Shown piece by piece: positions 51,014 to 59,027 of a stretch of DNA of 64,000 bases; position 1 is the first letter of the stretch, and every line of letters starts with the position of its first letter. Source of the DNA: JAFGXT01 sp963677165 (GTDB taxonomy: Bacteria; Verrucomicrobiota; Lentisphaeria; Victivallales; SZUA-371); the NCBI GenBank assembly GCA_963677165.2, contig CAXXSX010000002.1, positions 1,550,001-1,614,000 of the forward strand, given 5' to 3'. The position numbers and the translations under genes were made by a program. Below the pieces are notes generated by a model. That model saw only the letters and a program-made list of their open reading frames with translations, did no database searches and had not been told where the DNA came from.

Positions 51014-54000
51014 ATGAAAAAACTTATTTCGTTAGTACTTATTTTAGCGTCGATAAATCTCGTGGCGGCGGTAAAGCTGGTACTGCTGGGGGAAGCAAAG
51101 ACCGTTGACCTTTTGACCGTAAAATTGTCCGATAGCAAAGATTTTGAGTTGCTCGAACGCAGTCAGATTGACCGCATACTAAAGGAGCACAAGCTCTCTC
51201 AATACGGTTTGACCCAAACTCAGATCAATAAATATTTTCCCCATGCGGACATTTTTGCAATCGTGAAAGCCGGACGGCTGCTGGTTTTTAATGCGAAAAA
51301 CGGTTTTCGTCTGATGAACACAAACGCTTCTAATATTGAGGGATACGCCGAATTAATTCGTCAGAGTGTAAGAAAACTGAAATCAAAAAATCCGATATAT
51401 CTTTCGATTGTATCGGTTCGTGATGTCGGCGTAGCGCAACGTTATAAATCGCAAATCAAACTTACCGTCATCGCATTAGAACAGGCTCTTATGCGGTATG
51501 ACAACATTCAATTACTGGAACGGTCACATTTGGAGTTGGTTCACCATGAACGGGAACTGACCAATAAACTGTTTCCGTTAAAAGCGTCTGCCCGGCTTGT
51601 CACACTGGAGTTCGAGCCCGGCAGCGAAGCGCATATTATAAATCTTAAAGTTCTAATTAAGAACTTGAATAATAAATTAATTGGTCGCGTCGAATTCAAC
51701 GATGTGTTCAAGGATATTCCGGATTCCATTCATAAATTAAGCAAACAAATTATTGAAAATCTTAACGCCAAGCAGCTTGATGATATCAGCCGCAAGAAAG
51801 AAGCAATGCGTTATTTTAAAGAATACATGCGATTGACCAGAAGCCAGGGAAGCGGACAGCGCGGAGAAATCGAAAAGTTTCGAAATGCAAAGGAATATCT
51901 TTTTTCCGCACTTGCTCTTAATCCCAATCATACACGGATTCGCTATGAAGAATTACGATATTATTCAAAAATGCTTCGCAAAATGCCCCTGGATAAACAA
52001 TTGGAGGAAGCCGAAATCCAGTTCGAACGCGCAAAAAAATTCAGGCATAAATTCCCTAAATCAAAATATGTGGTGTTTGAGGTGGAAATGATCTTCGGAG
52101 TAATAATGTCCAATCGGTACTTTAAGGGATGGACAAAAGACCACCATAAAAAATACAATAAGCTATGCCGTGAACTCCGACCGCTAGCAATGGAAGAGAT
52201 GAAAGAAGTCTATTACCCTTATGATTTGAGCAATGGAATCAATTCCTTAAAAGAATTAAGGCATCTCCATGATGTTGTTGTGCGAAATTGGCCATGTTTC
52301 TATGGGAATTCTACAGACTGGCTGAACCAGCGTCTTAAAGATTATATCGTTTTATACTATGAAGCGGAAAAGTATATAAAACAAAATCCGCAAGATAAAA
52401 ATAAAGCGAACTACATTATACGAGAATGTGAGTTAACAAATATATTTTTTCCAAATCGTCCAGTTGATTTACAGTTACTGCGTCATCACCTTGAACAAAC
52501 AAAAGAATTATGTAAATTTGTAAAGAACAGTAATCTTGATAGTGTCAAACCCAAAATTCTTCTACTAGATGCCATGCGTGAAGCTTTAAAGGACATCTCA
52601 AAAGAACATTTTATTCAGACGCTAGACCATTATTTAGAGAATGTTTACAAAATAAACCCTGAATTGCTTAATCCGAAAGATAATACAAAGTCACAAAATA
52701 TTTTCGTTTATGCACATAATTACAATGACTTATACGGAAAATTTTTTAAATATCATCCAATTGTTGCTGACAGGTTAAAAGTTTATCTGAAAAAGAATAA
52801 TCTTTTTTCTGAGTTTAATGAGCTAGAACAATTAGCTATAACGATGAAATCCGAGCAAAAATCTCATGATGTCTTCAAATTGGTTCTTACCAAAGTTGAT
52901 TCCATGAAAAAATTTAATCTGGAACGGCTGAGGAATCATTACTTTGTGCGGGCATTAGATTATGAAAGAATTATAGAATATGTTTTCCGCAATGATTCCA
53001 AAAAACTTCCGGTTCCTCTTATAAATGAAAATTTCTTCAATAAAGTTAATTCTGATTTTATTATTGATTCCATGCCGTATTATGAGCTCAGAAAAAGATG
53101 GAAATACTCGAAAGAATATATACCTCCATTTAAGTTATTCGGAGCACAAAATAATGGCGATGAAGTAGTTTTATTTTTCAGGGATAAAACAATATTGATT
53201 TATAACTCCAATGGACAATTCAGTAAAATTCCTCCGCCTTCAAAAACATTGAAAGATTGTTATGGCGAGAGGCTTTGGAAGTTACCCATTGCATTGTCCA
53301 ATCGATACCTGGCATTTACTGATTCCAAAAATAATCTTCATGTTTACAACCGGAAGACCAGACAATGGAGTTTCCGGAATGATTTTTTTCATGTTCCGGT
53401 TCGAAGCCTGTTAATTCATAAGGATAAAATATATGTTCTGGCCGGCGACGAAGAGTGGGGATGTTCGAATATAAGCAATTACATGTTTTCATGTGATCTG
53501 GATGGGACAAACAAGAAAATCATTTTCAGTTCCGAACGCAGTGAAAAACAAAATGAACTGGATAAACTTCGGGGCGGTCTTTCCGGCTTAACCGCAATTG
53601 GGGATCATAAACTTATGTTCCTTCTGACTTATACCAATCACTATACTTATGTTTGGGAATATGATCTGAAAAATGACGGTTTCAAAAAGGTCTTTAAAGC
53701 TCCGGGTTCAGGGACAGATACCGATTTGCTATGGAAAGGGCGTGACAAAAACATATATTTAGTTACCTATGGTTGGTCCGAGCGGCTTTACCGGTTCAGA
53801 CCCGATAAATACAAACCGGAATGGATATTTGCCCAATCCGGCGGAAAGCGGAAATTTGACCCGAAAGATTCCAACCCGGTTTTATTGCATGGAATTTCCA
53901 CGCTGGCTCCCCCCTGGAGATTAAATAACGGGATTTTATGGTGTGGGGGAGGACATTCCGGAATTTTAGTTCTAAATAAGATCAAAGAAAATCCTCCGCT

Positions 54001-54115
54001 TTTGCTATTACCCACCACCAGATATGTCTTTGAACTTGGCGGCGGCAAAATGCTATTTCTGGGAGATTATCGATTTTTTGTCGTGCAGAAAAAACAGAAA
54101 GGGACGGCAAAATGA
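51014..54115 (+). CDS. Large secreted protein: CsgG-like N-terminus, helical repeats, C-terminal propeller-like region
   Basis: The 1033-residue protein has a signal peptide (MKKLISLVLILASINLVAA). Residues 20-240 contain two similar CsgG/FlgO-like segments (DFELLERSQIDRILKEHKLS and NIQLLERSHLELVHHERELT), as in outer-membrane-associated assembly proteins. A helical, TPR-like region runs from about 255 to 650 (FSALALNPNHTRIRYEELRY). The C-terminal 340 residues look like propeller blades (RNKLHVYNRKTRQWSF-type repeats; MFSCDLDGTNKKI; VWEYDLKNDGFKKV). The helical and propeller parts match the next protein. Its ATG lies two bases outside the inverted duplication. The family is unknown to me; roles in envelope structure or glycan sensing are guesses. 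Confidence 0.72.
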   Translation: MKKLISLVLILASINLVAAVKLVLLGEAKTVDLLTVKLSDSKDFELLERSQIDRILKEHKLSQYGLTQTQINKYFPHADIFAIVKAGRLLVFNAKNGFRLMNTNASNIEGYAELIRQSVRKLKSKNPIYLSIVSVRDVGVAQRYKSQIKLTVIALEQALMRYDNIQLLERSHLELVHHERELTNKLFPLKASARLVTLEFEPGSEAHIINLKVLIKNLNNKLIGRVEFNDVFKDIPDSIHKLSKQIIENLNAKQLDDISRKKEAMRYFKEYMRLTRSQGSGQRGEIEKFRNAKEYLFSALALNPNHTRIRYEELRYYSKMLRKMPLDKQLEEAEIQFERAKKFRHKFPKSKYVVFEVEMIFGVIMSNRYFKGWTKDHHKKYNKLCRELRPLAMEEMKEVYYPYDLSNGINSLKELRHLHDVVVRNWPCFYGNSTDWLNQRLKDYIVLYYEAEKYIKQNPQDKNKANYIIRECELTNIFFPNRPVDLQLLRHHLEQTKELCKFVKNSNLDSVKPKILLLDAMREALKDISKEHFIQTLDHYLENVYKINPELLNPKDNTKSQNIFVYAHNYNDLYGKFFKYHPIVADRLKVYLKKNNLFSEFNELEQLAITMKSEQKSHDVFKLVLTKVDSMKKFNLERLRNHYFVRALDYERIIEYVFRNDSKKLPVPLINENFFNKVNSDFIIDSMPYYELRKRWKYSKEYIPPFKLFGAQNNGDEVVLFFRDKTILIYNSNGQFSKIPPPSKTLKDCYGERLWKLPIALSNRYLAFTDSKNNLHVYNRKTRQWSFRNDFFHVPVRSLLIHKDKIYVLAGDEEWGCSNISNYMFSCDLDGTNKKIIFSSERSEKQNELDKLRGGLSGLTAIGDHKLMFLLTYTNHYTYVWEYDLKNDGFKKVFKAPGSGTDTDLLWKGRDKNIYLVTYGWSERLYRFRPDKYKPEWIFAQSGGKRKFDPKDSNPVLLHGISTLAPPWRLNNGILWCGGGHSGILVLNKIKENPPLLLLPTTRYVFELGGGKMLFLGDYRFFVVQKKQKGTAK

Positions 54116-56313
54116 GGAAATTATTATTTTTCATATTAATCGCGGCAACGTTTCCTGTTTACTGTGCCACATCAGAGCAAAAGCAGGAAGCCGAACGCTA
54201 TTTTAATGAGTACAAGGCAAAACGCCACGTTAAAGAATACGATACCGCCCGGAAAAAGTTGGAGGCGGCAATCGCGCTGGCCCCGGATGAACCACGCTAT
54301 CTCTATGAACTGGCAAGTTATACCGGCAGTGTGGCATTTCCGTTCGATCCGTATGTAGTCGGCGGACGTTATTCCCCAAAAAGTTTTATGGCGCTGTTTG
54401 AGAAGTTCAAAGAGTCCAACAAAATCTACGACAAGTTCGTTAAAAAGTTCCATACTTACAACAAGTGCCTTTACTACCCCAGTACAGTACTTGAGGGCCT
54501 TACCAATTTTTACCGGAATCTGAACAAACCACTCAGTACGGAACAGCAGAAACAGGTTGATGAAGAGATGAAGGCATATCGCGCAAAGGTATTCCCCGAA
54601 CTACAGAAGTTCTACTGGAAATACAATCCTGATGTCGGCATAAATTCTCTTAAGGAATACAGTTTTGGTAGTTCGTTTCTAGGTCGGCGTTGTCGTTTTC
54701 GATTTTACCTGAATTATTATGCTTCCATGCCATACTCTTACGAGATCACCATAAAGTTTTTGCAGCATGGCCTGGATTTCTTTAAAAAGCATCCCGAACT
54801 GAAAAAGAAGGCCAGCACCCGGTTTGAATACGCCTTTGGAATCCCCATGTACAACTATCCGGGAAGAGCGGCTGAAAAATGGAAGGAACTGCTTGTGAAA
54901 GACACAAAGTTGATCCCTATGGCGCAGTCACATCCCAGTTTGCAAATCCGTCGATATGGCGACGCTCTGGCAATTTATCAGGCTTTTTATCGCAATAAAG
55001 GTGAACTCCAGCTGCGTGGAATGATTGCGCTGTTCAAGAAGAAATATCCCGATAAGCAGCAAATGATTTCAAGTCTGGCTGAACACTTCAAGATAAAAAG
55101 TCCGGAGGCGGAAAAGGCCAAACCAAAACCTTGCCCAGCCGGAAAGTTTCGGGCCGAATGGCTCGCGGGGTTGAATATCGCCAAACAAACAAAAGGCATC
55201 AACAATAGCTATCTAATCAATTTTGTCGCGACAGATGGATACAAAGACCACATCTATCTGCTGGCGGTCGATAGTCGGCAATCCGCAAAGATTTATAACA
55301 AACCTATAGATATTGCGTTAAAAATATATGACTACGATATGAAAGCCGACCGACTGGAAAAAATCTGGGAACTGGGTAAATTCAAAGTAAAATCGCAGTA
55401 TACCAGAAACTGGATATTTCATGCGACAAAGGACTATCTTCTTATTGGCCGGAACGATCAGGTTTTTTTAGTAAATAAAAACGGAACCCGAACTTACCGG
55501 ATCAAGGACCTGCCGGTGGGCTCCATACGCGACGTTACTATGTATAAAAACAGAATTTACGCGTTTCTGGGCCGGGTCAACCCCGAAGGAACTGTCTACG
55601 CTCTTGAAACCATGCTGATGTCCTGCGATCTAAACGGGAAAGACAGAAAGATTCACTTGTCTACCATGCGCAGCGACAAGCAGAACATTCTAGACAAGCA
55701 GAAACCGTTCATTGTTTCGACTCTGTTTGCCGACCCGGAACACAACCGGCTTCTGTTTGTCGCGGAAAGTCCGGTTGGCGGCCTGTGGGAATATCATCCA
55801 AGTACAGGCAAGTTCAATCAACTGCAAAAAGTTGGTAAGTATGACTGTGTTCGTTCATGGGGAAGAAAAGCTGGAGATAAACTTTATTATTGTTTTGACG
55901 CCGCTCGGCGAAAATATTATGTGTACGATCTGAATACAAATAAATTAGCCTACCTGTTCTTTGACGAAAAGGATAAATACGTGAAACGAGGAAAGCAAAA
56001 ACCGGAATATCAGAAATTTCTAAACGTCGGTTCCTGGTTTTTTCCGACTCAAACAGATATATGGTTTGCACAGCATTGGGGCCGGATCCAATGCATCAGC
56101 CGCGACAAATCCATGAATTTATCCAGCATTCTGTTGAGAAACATAAAAAACTATGAAATCCTGATTCCGAGTATCAATTCGAATATGCACCAATATCCGC
56201 TGGTCGATGAAAGATGTATTCCTTTTCCGTTATATCAGCACCCTGACGGAAAAACGATGATCGTAGTGACCAATCACCACATTTTAGCACTAAAGAGAGA
56301 ATGCGAAAAATGA
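54112..56313 (+). CDS. Large secreted protein: helical repeats and C-terminal propeller-like region
   Basis: The 733-residue protein starts with a signal peptide (MRKLLFFILIAATFPVYCA), then a helical TPR-like region (AERYFNEYKAKRHVKEYDTA; LEAAIALAPDEPRYLYELAS; VGINSLKEYSFG) and a propeller-like C-terminal half (LMSCDLNGKDRKIHLSTMRS; GLWEYHPSTGKFNQL). It is homologous to the last two-thirds of the preceding protein, sharing GINSLKE and SCDL-G--RKI...RS-KQN-LDK, but lacks the CsgG-like start. The genes overlap by four bases (ATGA), so they are translationally coupled and probably form a complex. Function unknown. Confidence 0.75.
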   Translation: MRKLLFFILIAATFPVYCATSEQKQEAERYFNEYKAKRHVKEYDTARKKLEAAIALAPDEPRYLYELASYTGSVAFPFDPYVVGGRYSPKSFMALFEKFKESNKIYDKFVKKFHTYNKCLYYPSTVLEGLTNFYRNLNKPLSTEQQKQVDEEMKAYRAKVFPELQKFYWKYNPDVGINSLKEYSFGSSFLGRRCRFRFYLNYYASMPYSYEITIKFLQHGLDFFKKHPELKKKASTRFEYAFGIPMYNYPGRAAEKWKELLVKDTKLIPMAQSHPSLQIRRYGDALAIYQAFYRNKGELQLRGMIALFKKKYPDKQQMISSLAEHFKIKSPEAEKAKPKPCPAGKFRAEWLAGLNIAKQTKGINNSYLINFVATDGYKDHIYLLAVDSRQSAKIYNKPIDIALKIYDYDMKADRLEKIWELGKFKVKSQYTRNWIFHATKDYLLIGRNDQVFLVNKNGTRTYRIKDLPVGSIRDVTMYKNRIYAFLGRVNPEGTVYALETMLMSCDLNGKDRKIHLSTMRSDKQNILDKQKPFIVSTLFADPEHNRLLFVAESPVGGLWEYHPSTGKFNQLQKVGKYDCVRSWGRKAGDKLYYCFDAARRKYYVYDLNTNKLAYLFFDEKDKYVKRGKQKPEYQKFLNVGSWFFPTQTDIWFAQHWGRIQCISRDKSMNLSSILLRNIKNYEILIPSINSNMHQYPLVDERCIPFPLYQHPDGKTMIVVTNHHILALKRECEK

Positions 56314-56352
56314 ACTATTGCGTAATAGAGATGCAGGGCTGATGTCTTGCTG

Positions 56353-57303
56353 CTAGCGGACGCTGTCGCGTTTGATGAGCTGGTAAGGCAGTACGTTTTT
56401 TGCGGGAAATGACTTGCCTTTCAATACCGCGTGGAAAATATCAACCGCTTTTTTCGCAATGCCGATATAATCCGGGACCAGTGCCGTTTGAGGCGGAATA
56501 CTATGGGAGGAGTATGACGAGAATTCCGTCGCGATCAATGAGATATCATCCGGGATCTGTTTCCCGAAAAGATTCAGCGCGTAAGCTGTAAGCAGTCCGC
56601 CGGAGCCTCCCGGACAAAGAATCGCATCGATATTCTGCTGTAACAGCTTGCCGACGACCTCGACGCAACTGTCTTCTGAGGCATATGACAACAAGTTGTT
56701 GTCATGCGGATAACCATATTTTTTCAGTGCGTTCAATGCTGCCTGATAACGCAGTTCGGTATTTCCTATACCCGGAGTACCAAAGACAACACATCCGACT
56801 TTCTTGAAATCCCTTTCCTGAAAATGCTCTACCGCGAGTTCCATTGCCTGCATTTCATCGGAGGATACCTGCCAGATTCCCGGAACCGGACGCGGCATGT
56901 CGCGATCCAGCACTACCAGCGGCTGGGCATACTGTTCGGGCCAGTCCAGCAATTCATCTGGGTCAATACCAATTGCCACCGCGCCGTAAAACTGGATGAT
57001 ATCCAGGCGTTCGCGATTATTCCAAGGTAAAATCTCAATGTGGAAATTCTGTTCAGACAGCTCCCTCGAAACCGACATCACCAGAATTTCTACACAATAG
57101 TGCGCCGGATAACTGGGTTCATCGGGAGTCAGGATAACGATATTACGGTGTTTGGACGGCAGGCGCGGATGGTAGTTATGCTTTTCGGCGATTTCCATAA
57201 CCCGCTGCCGGACCTCTTCGCTGATTTTGGGATGGTGATTGAACACCCGCGAGACCGTGGAAGTAGATACGCCTGCCAGTGCGGCTATTTCCTGCATCGT
57301 CAT
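56353..57303 (-). CDS. LacI-family transcriptional regulator
   Basis: The 316-residue regulator has a complete LacI helix-turn-helix (MQEIAALAGVSTSTVSRVFN, then PKISEEVRQRVMEIAEKHNY) and a periplasmic-binding-like core from about residue 58 (NIVILTPDEPSYPAHYCVEI, QQNIDAILCPGGSGGLLTAY). I chose the ATG at 57303, with GGAAGAG about nine bases upstream. It is convergent with the large secreted-protein pair at 51014-56313. The target genes are not clear. Confidence 0.9.
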   Translation of the reverse strand: MTMQEIAALAGVSTSTVSRVFNHHPKISEEVRQRVMEIAEKHNYHPRLPSKHRNIVILTPDEPSYPAHYCVEILVMSVSRELSEQNFHIEILPWNNRERLDIIQFYGAVAIGIDPDELLDWPEQYAQPLVVLDRDMPRPVPGIWQVSSDEMQAMELAVEHFQERDFKKVGCVVFGTPGIGNTELRYQAALNALKKYGYPHDNNLLSYASEDSCVEVVGKLLQQNIDAILCPGGSGGLLTAYALNLFGKQIPDDISLIATEFSSYSSHSIPPQTALVPDYIGIAKKAVDIFHAVLKGKSFPAKNVLPYQLIKRDSVR

Positions 57304-57435
57304 TTGTTGTGTCTCTTCCGTAAACAATTCGGCGTTGGTTAAACTGTTTATAAGAATACACTAAATTTAATTTGTTTTCAAACTGGCTGAAGATTTATTT
57401 CTTGAATCAGATCAAATGTATTTGAAAAAAGAAGA

Positions 57436-57797
57436 AAAAAGCCGCGAAGCGGTAATATGTCATGGGCTCTGCCCTCGAAGAGCGAAGCCATTTGGAGGTT
57501 CAGAGCACAGCGCGAAGACTAAGCTATAGATAGATTATGAGTTTTATAACACTAAAAATCGGCGTGATGTGCTGTTTATAACACACCACGCCGGAAATAT
57601 TATTTATTTACCAGAAGTCTGTTCCGCAACATTTTCCCTTTCGCATGGCTTCGCTCGCTCTGAGAAAATGTTGCTGACGTACCAAACTCTACCGATTATC
57701 TATTTAGATAAAGACATTTCGGCTTTGCCGACCAACGACTCGCCGTTGGATCGCGCCCGGACAGTGTCCGGTGACGATTACCGCTTCGCGGCTTTTT
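57436..57797. repeat. Structured intergenic region bounded by inverted hairpins
   Basis: A 21-bp inverted repeat bounds the region: GCCGCGAAGCGGTAAT with flanking A-tract at 57436-57456, and its complement at 57777-57797. Each arm is itself a small hairpin (CCGC-GAA-GCGG) with a poly-A or poly-T tract on its outer side, so each can act as an outward-facing terminator. Inside are CGGCGTG/CACGCCG (57560-57566 with 57587-57593, plus TGTG/CACA) and GCAACATTTTC/GAAAATGTTGC (57626-57636 with 57664-57674). No coding sequence is convincing. The rest of the gap 57304-57435 holds nothing recognisable. Confidence 0.6.
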
Positions 57798-57801
57798 CTT
57801 T

Positions 57802-58761
57802 TTACTTAAAACTTAAAACCACTTTACCGATGTTTTCACAGCGGCGCAGAACTGCTTGTGCTTCATTCGCCTGCTGAATAGGGAATGTAGCATGGATATT
57901 CGAAATCAATTCGCGAGAGGAGAATTTCGGCCATAGTTTTGTCTGCAATGCTTTCAGGATATTGCTCTTTTCTTCGGACGTACGGCTGCGCAGGGTACTG
58001 CCGATCAGTCGGATACGTTTACGCCAGACCGTTTCGAGGTTAATCATGGTTTCACTGCCGCCCATAGTGGCGATCATGATCCAGCGTCCGCCGAATACCA
58101 TGTTTTTGAAGCAATCGCCCATCAGCTTGCCGCCGATACAGTCCAGCGCCACGGTCGGTGGATGCGCCTCAATTACCGGACGAACGTCTTCTTCGCGATA
58201 GTCCAATACATAGTCGGCACCCAGCTTTTTAACAAATTCCGCTTTTTCCGGCGCGTCAATCGTGGTAATGACCTCAGCGCCCATCAACTTGGCGTATTGA
58301 ATTGCCGCCAGACCTACGCCACTGGCTCCCGCCTGCATATAGAAAACATCGCCGGGATTCATGCCGCCGGCTTCCAGTTGAAGATTGAGGTAAACCGTAC
58401 TCCATACTTCCGGCAGTGAGGCCGCTTCGACCATCGACAGTCCTTCCGGGATCGGGATAACCATTCCGGCAGGGGCGGTAACCAGTTCGGAATAGCCGCC
58501 GCCGCCAAGCAGGGCGCAAACTTTGTCGCCGGGTTTGACATCGGCATCGGCAGGCGCTTCCAGAACCACGCCGGAAGCTTCAAGACCGCACCATTGCGGC
58601 CAGCCTTCCGGCGAAGCGTAACAGCCGTCTACCTGCATCAGGTCGGCACGATTGATCGCTGCCGCATGAACCTCGATCAGTACTTCATCGGCCTTGCGTA
58701 CGGGGTCCGGCACATCAGTCCAGACCAGTTGTTTATTGTCATCAATCAGCATTGCTTTCAT
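57802..58761 (-). CDS. NADPH:quinone oxidoreductase-like MDR family protein
   Basis: The 319-residue cytoplasmic medium-chain dehydrogenase/reductase has the quinone oxidoreductase start (MKAMLIDDNKQLVWTDVPDP; EVLIEVHAAAINRADLMQVD), the family middle PGDKVCALLGGGGYSELV, and the nucleotide-binding AGASGVGLAAIQYAKLMGAE. The structural-zinc cysteine cluster is missing, as usual for the QOR branch. It reduces quinones or enones with NADPH. AGGAGAACACTT precedes the start. The 3' side runs into the structured region at 57436-57797. Confidence 0.92.
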   Translation of the reverse strand: MKAMLIDDNKQLVWTDVPDPVRKADEVLIEVHAAAINRADLMQVDGCYASPEGWPQWCGLEASGVVLEAPADADVKPGDKVCALLGGGGYSELVTAPAGMVIPIPEGLSMVEAASLPEVWSTVYLNLQLEAGGMNPGDVFYMQAGASGVGLAAIQYAKLMGAEVITTIDAPEKAEFVKKLGADYVLDYREEDVRPVIEAHPPTVALDCIGGKLMGDCFKNMVFGGRWIMIATMGGSETMINLETVWRKRIRLIGSTLRSRTSEEKSNILKALQTKLWPKFSSRELISNIHATFPIQQANEAQAVLRRCENIGKVVLSFK

Positions 58762-58833
58762 AAGTGTTCTCCTGTTGTTAGATTATACTGTTATCGTATT
58801 TCCAGTATAACAAATCCGAGGAGGTATTTCAAT

Positions 58834-58977
58834 ATGGGCGAGCAGGAGAGTGATGCAAAGAATAATGAAACCAAGGATTTGTTGCATTACTTTTTGCACA
58901 GTTCGTACGACGGACGGCGGTTGTACTGCTTCAAGCTCCAGTCGCGAATGCTCCTTGCGGAAGCAGAGGAAACATAA
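58834..58977 (+). CDS. Possible 47-residue protein with very strong ribosome-binding site
   Basis: The short frame starts with ATG at 58834, eight bases after AGGAGGT (58819-58825), the best ribosome-binding site in the window. It is acidic at its start (MGEQESDAKNNETKDLL) and ends just where a terminator on the other strand begins. I recognise no family. It lies divergent from the oxidoreductase gene. The C-terminal part could be repeat-derived. A real small protein or a random frame are both possible. Confidence 0.35.
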   Translation: MGEQESDAKNNETKDLLHYFLHSSYDGRRLYCFKLQSRMLLAEAEET

Positions 58978-59013
58978 AAAAAGGCTGCCTCACAGAAAAT
59001 CCGCAAGGCAGCC
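58976..59013 (-). terminator. Intrinsic terminator of the GH42-like gene
   Basis: On the minus strand GGCTGCCT (59013-59006) pairs with AGGCAGCC (58990-58983), and seven T's follow (58982-58976). It lies 15 bases after the stop at 59028. Confidence 0.8.
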
Positions 59014-59027
59014 GGGAGAAAGTCTTA

